This document shows positions 35,480 through 44,894 of a stretch of 64,000 nucleotides of DNA, piece after piece. The notes under the pieces are model-generated. The model saw only the letters and a program-made list of their open reading frames with translations. It was not told where the DNA came from and did no database searches. The DNA lies in contig OY743172.1 in NCBI GenBank assembly GCA_963555705.1, positions 26,473,446 to 26,537,445 on the forward strand. Reading direction: 5' to 3'. Source of the stretch: Ligustrum vulgare. Its lineage: Eukaryota; Streptophyta; Magnoliopsida; Lamiales; Oleaceae. Positions within the stretch are counted from its first letter, which is position 1. The number at the start of each line of letters is the position of its first letter. A program made the position numbers and the translations under genes.

Positions 35480-36027
35480 TATTTGCTTAAAAAACAAAGA
35501 ATTTGATATTTACTAAAGTAAAATGTATTCTTAAAACATAATTTGAGAAAATTTGTATCCTTGAAAAATATTTTTGAGGAATAAACTAATTTACCAGCGT
35601 GCACCAACACAACGCAAGCTACGGGCCTACGGTATGCTGTTGATGTCTATCCATGGCCGACCTTCAAATTCTAGATTGATCAAAACTATTAATTAATTTT
35701 ATTCCTAATACAGAAATCGACACTTAAAGTTTAAAAAGAGTAGAATGAGAGAAAAAAAATTGGGTTAGAGATCCACCGAAGTGGGTAGCCTTAACCGGAT
35801 GTGTATGGTAACAGGTAAAGCCCGAAAGCTGTTCCCGTCCCTGTCGGGGGAGATGCCAACCATCTCTCCTTTCTATGAACACAGCCTATTTGTTTAAAAT
35901 TTCATATATAAAGAAATTTATAATCTATTGGTCTTTCGATGTGGGATAACTTGAAAGAGAAACCCCCCCAACCGTCAAACTTGTGTGACATAAAAAAAGA
36001 AGAACCAATGAACGAGAATCCAACGGA

Positions 36028-37904
36028 TCAAGACAGTTTCCTAAGATCAATCACAACCACACTGACATTGTCCGAACTCCTCCTAGCCAAAGCCATTTTG
36101 GTGAGGAGCACTGATGCATCTGAACAAGCCTTATCGGAATTTTCCCCAGCACCACCGTCAAGATTTTCCAACAGCGGCCCACTGGTGGCAACCGCCTTCC
36201 CTTTTAAGCACATCCGAACTACCCCACATGCAGTTTCATTTGACACCACGTCCCACAACCCATCGCTTGCCAATATCAAGCACTCGTCTTCTGCACTCCG
36301 CTCTGTAATTGTTACTTCCGGCTCACAACTAACGTATGGCTTAAGATAATTATCACCTATAGTAATAAGAATATATTATCGTGAGGAAATGAAATTCCTT
36401 CTTCTAAATTATAGTAAAAACCAATTTCAAGAGTAAATTAAACGACACGGTTGTAGATTAATTGAAATCATTTCTAGTTTACAAGTATTATAAATAAAAT
36501 TAACCCAGCTTTTTTCACCCTGGGCGTTTAAAGATTTTTTAGTTTTGAGGAAAAAAAATTGTTTTAGCTATTTCCATGGAAATTGTTTTCTTGAGGGTTG
36601 ATCATTGATTTTACACCTCACATGGAAATCATTTTCTTTCCATGAAAATACCTGTTTGATGACTCAAAATTTTTTGATTAAAATCCAAGTCGAAGTAAAT
36701 AATTAATTTTAACCAAACATGTTTCAACTTTCATCAAAAATCTAATATTAACCCCGATCAAAAAGGGAGGGAGGTAAAAATTATACGTTAATTAAAAGAA
36801 AAAGGAAAAAGAAAGATCCCTTGCCTATGGCCCTTGACATCGCTAGAACTCCAAGCACACGAGGCCCGTCCCAGTATATTATACGGCCACCGGCGGCTTG
36901 AATCCGATCAAGTTCATCTGGACGGTCCGGCTGTAATCCCAGAAAATCAAGAATTAATTAGTACTGTACGGTTGAGATAAGTAGTGAAAACAACAAGACA
37001 TGTTCTTACTTTGTGATCGCTAGAAAGAGGGACGGCTTTGCCATTGCGACAAAGCACAGCTCTTGAATCGCCGCAATTCGCAATGACGATCTTCTCCGGC
37101 GTGACTATTCCGACGACGGCGGTTGATCCGACGGAGTCGCATTCCGGTGTTTGAAGTTCGCATCGACATTTGGCGCTAATGTTAATTACGTTTTCATTCC
37201 ATGCAATTACTTCCTCGTCCATTCGAATGAAGCTTCGCTCCATTATATTCTTCCACTTTGTACTGCCTTCCTTGATTTCGAGCAACAGCTCTTCCTTGAT
37301 TAGTTCGTGCAATCTCTCTCTACATTTCGTTGCCACCTGAAAATTCGAAAGAGGATCGATCAGATGGAACAAGTCGTCGAAAGTAATTCATGTCAGAATC
37401 TAAATAATTCATTTAACGAGAACGTACGTGAGAGCATCCGTGGCCGTCATAAACAGCGAAGTAATGCAAATCTGTAGAATTCTCATGTTCATTAGGGTAA
37501 AATGAAGGCTGAATTGCAACCGCATCTTCCATCTCTCTCCTCCGCCCGCACACACAGGCCATCCCGAATTTGGGCCATACTTCAGGAGAAGATGCCACTA
37601 CAGGACTCAAAATCGGCGTCAAAAGAATCTCCTTCCTCCCGTTTTCCGGTTTCAAAATCTCCTCTTCACTGACCAGCCGACAGATTTCGACTGCGTTGTT
37701 ACAATTCCGGGAAAGTGTTCCTCCACGAAGCTCCGCAGACCGAGGACGTTTAACTCCATCCACCACAGCCTCCAGTGGCGGCACCTTGGGCACAATCTTA
37801 ATTCTCCTAAGCTCCATCCGCCGTCTCCTCGCCGCTCGGCTGCTCTGTTCATATGAAGTTGATGATTTACTCTCACCAACTACTTCATAACAAATCTCAG
37901 CCAT
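36028..37904 (-). CDS. Clade A protein phosphatase 2C, HAI type (four exons)
   Basis: Mg/Mn-dependent Ser/Thr phosphatase of the ABA co-receptor clade; such enzymes dephosphorylate SnRK2 kinases and are inhibited by PYR/PYL receptors. Exons on minus: 37904-37428, 37336-37010, 36930-36825, 36356-36028, giving 412 codons, the usual size. I chose the ATG at 37904 because MAEICYEVV matches how HAI proteins start; an in-frame ATG lies 23 codons upstream. Visible motifs: [13 protein letters not shown] entry, metal-binding YDGHG (Asp 153), [17 protein letters not shown] (about 247-255), [23 protein letters not shown] with the Trp that locks onto the ABA receptor (about residue 288), and ASDGLWDVV. 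Introns 1 and 2 are GT-AG; intron 3 appears GC-AG. No lesion is seen, so it is probably functional. Confidence 0.95.
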
Positions 37905-39396
37905 TCCCCGGCCCACCACACCACCCTTCAAATAATCTGAATATTTTTCCCCCCCTTCGGAGTCCGGATTCAATTATTATCAAATGGAAAGAGAACAAAT
38001 TCAGAACAGCTAAAAGAACCCTTTTTCCATTTTGGTACCGCCGTACGTAGAGAGTTATGGTGAGTTTTTTTTTTTTTTCCCCTGAAATGGGAGTTATGGT
38101 GAGTTAACATGATTATTATGAAAGTTCCCGGGCAGTCTGCCCGTTGCCCTAACTTATGACACCACGCAATTCGTGCTTCCCGGCCTAAAAAAGTAGATCG
38201 TAACCTTTCATCTCCGGCCAAACCCATTCCACCCGTCCATTTTCATCCAACACGTGTACTACACACTATCCTACGAACTCATACGTGTGCCAATCAGGAT
38301 GCGCCACGGCTTTGACTAGTGACTTATGGTTTGACAGGTCCCACAAGGACGTTTCATTGTTTGCTGAGAAAGAACAGATTCACATTTTAGTCCCTAAACT
38401 TTAGCGCCAATACGATTTTGTTCCCCAGCCGCCCGCCTTGGAAAAATACAAATGTACAAGCAATTTTCCACCATAAACCATTGAAGGTATAAAATGTAAT
38501 TTACATTATTTATCAAAGTACAGGACACGTGAGAGCCAACAAGGTTGCGGCTCAACCTTTAAGCCTCTGTTCGAATTGAGTATAAACCATTTTTTGGGTT
38601 TTTTTTTTTGCAGAGTTCAAGGCACATTTAGGATTAAAAGTTAAAGTGAGAAAAAATGTGTGGTTAAAAAATTATATTGAAAATTGGAGCGATTATAAAT
38701 ATAAAAAAAAATCCTTTTTAACGAACAGGGACTAAGTCATAATTGTCACCTTTCAATACGATATTGTTTCCCCACCTATAGTCCATGTTTGATCATGGAG
38801 TTTATCTTTTTTGAAATTTTCCTTCAAAAATCATTTTTAATCACACGTTTTTGTAGGATTCACCACTTTTACATTTTTCAATGTCTTTTTAACCACACAT
38901 TCTCCCACATATTTAAATTTCCTCTGAAATCTCCTACACCAAAACAGGTTCTTAGTATAACTTTTCCATAATCAACTAATCAATCAAATATAGCTCTTCT
39001 TATGGTAATTCCTCCTACTGCTCTTGAACCAATGGTGTGTTGGATAAAATTGGTGCATAATTATATTCTTTTAAGGAAAAAAAATACATGCATGCAAAAA
39101 CGATTAAATAACGACTTACACTTGCAAAATATCGAATAAATTTTCACTTATCGAAATCATGATATGCACGTATAATTCTGACTTACTAAAATGGAGAAAT
39201 TGGAAGGAGATAAAATGAAGCGAGGTATGCGAATGCAAATCTCATTAAGACGGATCTCGCCCCTGCACTGGTGCTAACGGGATCAAATAGACGCCCATCT
39301 CCTAAGATACAAAACTTCTTTCAAAATTAATATAGTATAGTATTAATTTTGCCCGGTGAACCAATGGTTGACTATACTCTTCAAGAACGTAATAGA
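37905..39396. other. PP2C upstream region and intergenic DNA
   Basis: It holds the presumed 5' leader and promoter of the PP2C gene, and MITE-like AT-rich pieces around 38560-38960 with words such as aatgtgtggttaaaaa. No other gene is seen. Confidence 0.7.
38251..38531 (-). promoter_or_regulatory. ABRE/G-box elements upstream of PP2C
   Basis: CACGTG occurs at 38251-38256 (within acacgtgt) and 38526-38531, and tacgtgtgcc near 38283. These are 350-630 bp upstream of the ATG. CACGTG/ACGTGTC-like sites bind ABF/AREB factors and are expected for ABA-induced PP2C genes. Function here is inferred. Confidence 0.5.
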
Positions 39397-39401
39397 CATC
39401 G

Positions 39402-40099
39402 TGATGAGAACCGAGAAAGTCAAACCTCGATGCGCAAGCCTGTGGGACCCATGACGAGATCCGATGCCAAGGAGGTTCAAGATTCGAGGCTAAACAAGTA
39501 ATTAAAGTCAAGAAAAGCTAGTCAAGAATCAAGTTGGAGCCAAAAAGTAGAAGAAATTGGACTTAGCCAATTTCGGTCGACCGAAACTCATTCCGGTCGA
39601 TCGAAACTCTGCAGAGGATTTTTGAAGGCAGCCTCAGTTGCGTTTGCCTGAGGCTTGGTCGACCGAAACACTCTGTTTCACAAAAACGGGATTTTTCTTG
39701 CAAATTCCGAATTTGCACCTTTTGCCTATTTTGTACATTATATACACATTCTTTTTCATTTGTAACATAACTTGGATGTTCATGGTAATGCTCTTGAGAG
39801 CTTAGTCTAAAGAGACTCCTTTTGAGGTAAGGTTAAACCTCCTTTGTTGTTGTATCTTCTTGAAAATTAATCAACTATATCTTGAGTATTATTATTCTTG
39901 TGTTGTAGTTTATTTTCGACACCTTGAAATTTGTTTGGTTGATACTCATTGGGCTAGGGTTTGTTAATCATTGAATTTTGGGTTAGATTTAAACTTGAGT
40001 TAAGGTGTTTATCCTTTATTTTAACACTTTAGCTTTCTTGAGTTTTGTATTAAATTGTTGTGGGAATTTTCGGTCAATATACCGAAGGGGTTCGCATCA
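39402..40099 (+). repeat. 5' LTR of element E
   Basis: 698 bp, TGATGAGAACC to GTTCGCATCA. It contains palindromic motifs of the type TTTCGGTCGACCGAAA (about 39570-39590), with variants near 39595 and 39657. Confidence 0.92.
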
Positions 40100-40101
40100 T
40101 T

Positions 40102-40112
40102 TGGTATCAGAG
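40102..40112 (+). other. Primer-binding site of element E
   Basis: TGGTATCAGAG, iMet type, two bases after the LTR end. Confidence 0.85.
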
Positions 40113-40563
40113 TTTGGCTCTAATTTGGTAAATCTATCCTTTAAATTTCTTGTTATTCCTCATAAAAAAACGAAAATTAAGAAGATATTGATGTTCTTGA
40201 GCTTTGTTGACTTCCTACACCTTGGGTATTTTGATTGTTATCATTGTTGAGTTTGTTGGGGAATTTCACCATATTCATACACTTGAATTCCTATGCCATT
40301 CAAAGTTTGTACACCAAGTGTTTGATAAATTGTCCCAAAGAAAACTTTCATGTTAGAAACTTCTTTTCTTTACACCAAACACTTCCTCGGTAATTCTTTG
40401 TTCTTTGTCAAACCTTTGTGACCTTGTGCTATTAAAAATTTGTCCTACAAATTCCTAGCCATCTCTTGCATCCTAGCAAGTAAATAAAATTCCATTACTT
40501 GGAGAATTGAGTGAAACACGAGTGAAATGAATTCTTTGTGAGGACACTCCACACTTGCACAAC

Positions 40564-41586
40564 ATGATCCATCCAAGTACTCAAAGTGAGCAAAACTCTA
40601 ATGCTCAAACTCAAGACTTGCGTGAGATGTTGCAAACTCTTTCAACCACTTTTACTAAGCAAGTAGAGGACATCGAAGGGAGGTTGGATATATTGGAGGC
40701 AAGGAGAGGAATCCCATTACTAAGGAGTAATAGAAAAGTTAGGGACGAGTTTGATGATGATGGGGGTATGGAACAGAATTTTGATAGGAGGCTTGATCGA
40801 TGTCATGTAAGGAAGCATAAGGGTAGGGATGGGATGGATGAAAATATTGCTAGTGTTAAAATGAAGATTCCATCATCCCATGGGAAGAATGATCATATGT
40901 TGGACTTTAAGAAGCAAATGAAAATTTTAGAAGAAAAGTTCATTGCATGGGATTGTAAATATAATGTTGGAATGCAAAAAGGGAGTGATAATGAGGTTGA
41001 AGCTAAATTGCAAGAAGTGCCCCGGGGTAAGGAAGTTGAGAAGAAGGAGGGAGACATGAAGATTGGAGTAGTTGAACAAACTCCAACTTTTCATATGGAT
41101 GATAAAAATTTTGTTGAGGGGGTGCATGAACTTACCAATGTAGAGGGGGTTGTTGAGAGTAAAAATGTGGGAGAGTTGATTGAAAGTGTGGGGGAAGTGA
41201 ATGAACATGGAAATAAAATTTTTGAGGTGTTGGATGAGCAAGAGGACGAGAAGAAGATAGGAGGTAAAGTGAAGAGCCTCGTTGTTGAATTTGATGGAGT
41301 GGTGGTGACTCCTCATGAATACAAGGATCCGTACCTTATACATGGAGAAACTAACATTCCCCACCCCATTTTGCTTAAGTATATTTTCCAGGATAATTGC
41401 ACTTTGGACTTTGGACCACACCACATCCAAAGTCCAAAGGAGTTTATAATTCAATCATTCCACATCTCCAAGTTTGTTAAGTACTATTGGCTGATCAAGA
41501 TACATGGAGGCCATAATTTTCCTTTTGATCCAGGAGATGCAATGAAGCATCATGAACAAACCTATGATTCGGGACGAATCACCTGA
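40564..41586 (+). CDS. gag-like ORF of non-autonomous element E
   Basis: An open frame of 340 codons from ATG 40564. The N-terminus has a coiled-coil heptad stretch (about residues 15-50, LREMLQTLSTTFTKQVEDIE). A remnant gag capsid signature, VKMKIPSSHGKNDHMLDFKK, lies around residue 99. A highly charged middle follows, then a C-terminus with SPKEFIIQSFHISKFVKYYW. There is no protease or RT. It probably served as a structural protein or is a fused remnant of gag and downstream sequence after internal deletion. The frame is intact; expression is unknown. Confidence 0.6.
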   Translation: MIHPSTQSEQNSNAQTQDLREMLQTLSTTFTKQVEDIEGRLDILEARRGIPLLRSNRKVRDEFDDDGGMEQNFDRRLDRCHVRKHKGRDGMDENIASVKMKIPSSHGKNDHMLDFKKQMKILEEKFIAWDCKYNVGMQKGSDNEVEAKLQEVPRGKEVEKKEGDMKIGVVEQTPTFHMDDKNFVEGVHELTNVEGVVESKNVGELIESVGEVNEHGNKIFEVLDEQEDEKKIGGKVKSLVVEFDGVVVTPHEYKDPYLIHGETNIPHPILLKYIFQDNCTLDFGPHHIQSPKEFIIQSFHISKFVKYYWLIKIHGGHNFPFDPGDAMKHHEQTYDSGRIT

Positions 41587-41598
41587 AGAAGGAGAGTA

Positions 41599-42077
41599 TG
41601 ATGAGAATCATAGGAGGCTCGACAAAGAAAAATCAATAAATCGAGCCAAACAAATTTTGAGTACATTTTGAAGGACTCCCAAAGCATAAAAGAATAGTAT
41701 TCAAGGATTAAACAAGAGATCAAGCCAAGAAAAGAAGTCAAGAATCAAATTGGGAGCAAAAACATGAGGATTGGATCAAGTCTGAGATACAATCGAAGTT
41801 TTGAATTAGATAAAGTCCAAATTTGAGGTTCACTAATTCTGGAATAATTGTAGCTCTTTTCGTCTAGTGTCCAGATCATTTTGAATCGCGTCAATCGGAC
41901 GTCGGGATCAAAAGTTATGATCAAAATACTGAAGAATGTGCTAGCAGTCAATTTCAGTTGACAATTTTCGGTCGACCGAAATGGAGTTCGGTTGACCATT
42001 TTGGTCGACCGAAAGTTACTGAAACATTCAAAAATGCACATTTTCTACTGTTTTTCAGATTTTCTTTATTTTTCTTT
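41599..42077 (+). repeat. 3' LTR of element E, left part
   Basis: It begins TGATGAGAATC after a purine tract (gaagaaggagag, 41586-41597), and matches the 5' LTR, including the ggtcgaccgaa palindromes. It ends in tttttcttt, the 9-bp target duplication of MULE F. Confidence 0.9.
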
Positions 42078-42477
42078 GGGCTAAGTACACAACTACACAA
42101 GTTGAGGGGCTTGTATTTTAAATATCAGTTATTTTAAAACAAATCTCGTCATTAGAAAACTTATTTCGGAAATTCAGGTATAAACATTAAACCCATTCTT
42201 ACCCTAACCACTAACCAGACGGCGATCTCTACCAGAATCTATCCAAAAATCATGCTAAAATCACGAACCGCGGCTACATTGATGTCTTCAAAATCGATCG
42301 GCGACTAGCTGTTCTTATTTCAAATCCGTTGGCGAGGCTAATTATCAACATCATTGCACTGGATTTTTAAATTCTTACCGAGATACATATTTTAAGGACA
42401 TTATACTTAAATTCCAGGTTCGTCATTTCCATTGCAGAAGTATTCCGAGAGCATGATGGATCTTATAAATAAAGTTA
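42078..42477 (+). other. Left end and leader of MULE F
   Basis: Non-coding 400 bp from the terminal repeat inward, probably promoter and 5' leader of the MURA gene. A donor-like site (attccag|gttcgt) near 42418 could start the long leader intron that ends at tgtgcag (44886-44892). No MURA coding is seen before 44895. Confidence 0.5.
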
Positions 42478-42927
42478 ATCTGTAACTAATTACAAATTGT
42501 AACTATGATAATAGTTCATATATGAAATTACAGATTTGAGTAACTTTGATTGTTGTATGTTATGTTATTAGAAGTGATTACTTGAATTACATTTATTTTG
42601 TAGCCAATTTCAATTGTAATTACAATTAATTACAATTGTAACTAATTGCGTTTTGTAACTAAATACAATTGTTACAATTGTAGCTTATTGTAATTAGTTA
42701 GAAAAAGTTATAATTGTAATTAGTTAAAAGTTACAATTTTTAATTACAAAAAATAATGAATTACAACTGTAATTAAATACAATTGTAATTAGTTAGAAAA
42801 AGTTACAATTGTAGTTAGTTAAAAGGCAAAATTGTAACTAATTACAATTGTAACTTATTGTAATTAGTTACACTAAGTTACAACTGTAACTAATTACAAT
42901 TGTAGCTTATTTTAATTAGTTAGAAAA
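42478..42927. repeat. TTACAATTGTAA palindrome array, block 1
   Basis: The words ttacaattgtaa, taattacaattgtaatta and gttagaaaaagttacaat recur many times. The first 140 bp (with atagttcatatatg and gattgttgtatgttat) also match 57395-57560 in the same orientation. Confidence 0.85.
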
Positions 42928-44465
42928 GGGTTAATAGTACAAAATATCCCTACCTTTGACATGTATTGTGCAAAACGTCCCAACGTTTTGATTTTTGACG
43001 CTAAACGTCCCAACCTTTACATTTTCTTGTGGGAGACATCATTTCCGTCAAATTTAACCTCATTTCACCGTTAATTTAGAATTGAACACTAAATATTTAA
43101 CACATGCAAGGGCATTTTCGTCAAAATCAAAAGCAGCCCATTCATATTTGGGTAATTGGAACAAAACGTCCCTACGTTTGACACTTATTGTGGAAAAACG
43201 TCCCTATGTTTATTTTTTTTTACGAATAACGTCCCTACATTTATTTTTTGCGAATAATGTCCCTACCTTTAAATTTTCTTCTTGATTAGTCCTCAAATTT
43301 TACTTTTCTTTCAATTTAGTCATTCCGTATTTGATTTAAATGTAATTGTCTTCAAACATGTATAACTTTTGATCTACAACTCCGAATTGCACTCCGTTTT
43401 TTGCGTTGAACTCCAAATTCAACCATCTTTCTTATGATGTATCATGTGCTCATTTATTAAACATTTGGTTTTGACTTTTGTATAGTAGATACTTATTTTG
43501 TTAGGGCATCATTGATTGACGTAAATTGATTTCTATAAATTTTATTGCAACAGTGAAATTTTAATTTTAGTGTGTGTTCGGCGGCCAGCGGAATTTATAA
43601 ATTGGATTTATTTGACTTTTTTACTTTTTTAAGATAAAATATTTGATTAAAAATTTATATGTTTAGCCCTGTTTGAGTCATATTATAATCTCTAATAACT
43701 TTTTGAACAACACACAATTTCTTTCTCCAATTTTTAAAAAGTGATTTGAAGAGAGAGAATGTGTGTTGTTCAAACAGTGATTTGAGATTATAATATGGCT
43801 CAAACAGAGGTTAAACATAACAATTTTTAACCAAACATTTTACATTAAACAAATAAAAAAGTCAAATAAATCAAATTTATAAATTCCGCTAGCCGCCGAA
43901 CACACACTAAAATTAAAATTTCACTGTTTCAATAAAATTTACAGAAATTAATTTACGTCAATCAATGATGTCCTAACAAAATAAGTATCTACTATACAAA
44001 AGTCAAAACGAAATATTTAATAAATGAGCACATGATATATCATAAGAAAGATGGTTGAATTTGGAGTTCAACTTAAAAAACGGAGTGCAATTCGGAGTTG
44101 TAGATCAAAAGTTATACACGTTTGAAGACAATTATCTTTAAATCAAATACGGAATGACTAAATTGAAAGAAAAGTAAAATTTGAGGACTAATCAACAAGA
44201 AAATTTAAAGGTAGGGACGTTATTCGCCAAAAAAAAACGTATGGACGTTTTTCCACAATAAGTGTCAAACGTAGGGACGTTTTGTGCCAATTACCCAAAT
44301 ATGAATGGGCTGCTTTTGATTTTGACGAAAATGCCCTTGCATGTGTTAAATATTTACTGTTCAATTCTAAATTAACGGTGAAATTAGGTTAAATTTGACG
44401 GAAATGATGTCTCCCACAAAAAAATGTAAAGGTTGGGACGTTTAGCGTCAAAAATCAAAACGTTG
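42928..44465. mobile_element. Fold-back element, 1.5-kb near-perfect inverted repeat
   Basis: The left arm (42981-43728) and right arm (43751-44465) are reverse complements over more than 700 bp, with a spacer of about 22 bp. The arms contain tandem aacgtccctac-type units; the right arm has one unit fewer. The left end has about 53 bp more (42928-42980) that the right end lacks. No protein is encoded. This architecture fits a fold-back or long-TIR MULE derivative. It sits inside the palindrome array, which resumes at 44466. Confidence 0.88.
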
Positions 44466-44760
44466 AGAATTACAACTGTAACTAAATACAATTGTAATTA
44501 GTTACAAATAAGTTACAATTGTAATTAGTTACAATTGTATCTTATTGTAATTAGTTAGAAAAAGTTACAATTGTAATTAGTTAAAAGGCAAAATTGTAAC
44601 TAATTACAATTGTAACTTATTGTAATTAGTTACAATAAGTTACAATTGTAACTAATTACAATTGTATCTTATTGTAATTAGTTAGAAAAAGTTACAATTG
44701 TAATTTGTTAAAAGTTACAATTGTTAATTACAAAAAATAATGCATTACAACTGTAACTAA
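44466..44760. repeat. TTACAATTGTAA palindrome array, block 2
   Basis: This is the continuation of block 1 after the fold-back insertion. It is colinear with 60225-60512, so it is a copy of an intron of the ULP-like gene. Confidence 0.85.
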
Positions 44761-44841
44761 ACAATTAAAACCTCTTGTCCCATATTAGGGGCAACATTGC
44801 ACTCTGACTTCTTATCCTTCACCCCCTTCTTTTAAAATCAC
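44761..44841 (-). pseudogene. Fragment of a ULP-gene exon in the MURA leader
   Basis: The stretch with cctcttgtcccatattagg and gcactctgacttcttatcc is nearly identical to 60513-60593, the end of the coiled-coil exon of the ULP-like gene (SECNAAPNLGQEVLI on minus). It lies antisense to MURA in its leader and must be a duplicated piece of the element's own second gene. Confidence 0.85.
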
Positions 44842-44894
44842 AACTTGATTGAATTTCTGTAATTAGTTATTAACTTCATTTTTTATGTGCAGCT

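Larger units (their letters stand above)
30924..36027. other. AT-rich intergenic region between element A and PP2C
   Basis: No gene is supported. The region contains a Helitron-like terminus, a 697-bp tandem duplication, a second direct duplication with a MITE inside, a short (ACAT)n/(AT)n microsatellite at about 35450-35480, and an unexplained more GC-rich block at 35756-35870. The rest is featureless A/T-rich DNA. Confidence 0.7.

Noticed and set aside
35939..36349. 136-aa plus-strand frame
   Set aside because: Antisense shadow of PP2C exon 4.
37570..37890. 106-aa plus-strand frame
   Set aside because: Antisense shadow of PP2C exon 1.
42478..44760. CRISPR-like array
   Set aside because: The repeated words are palindromic, variable and not evenly spaced with unique spacers; this is a plant transposon.
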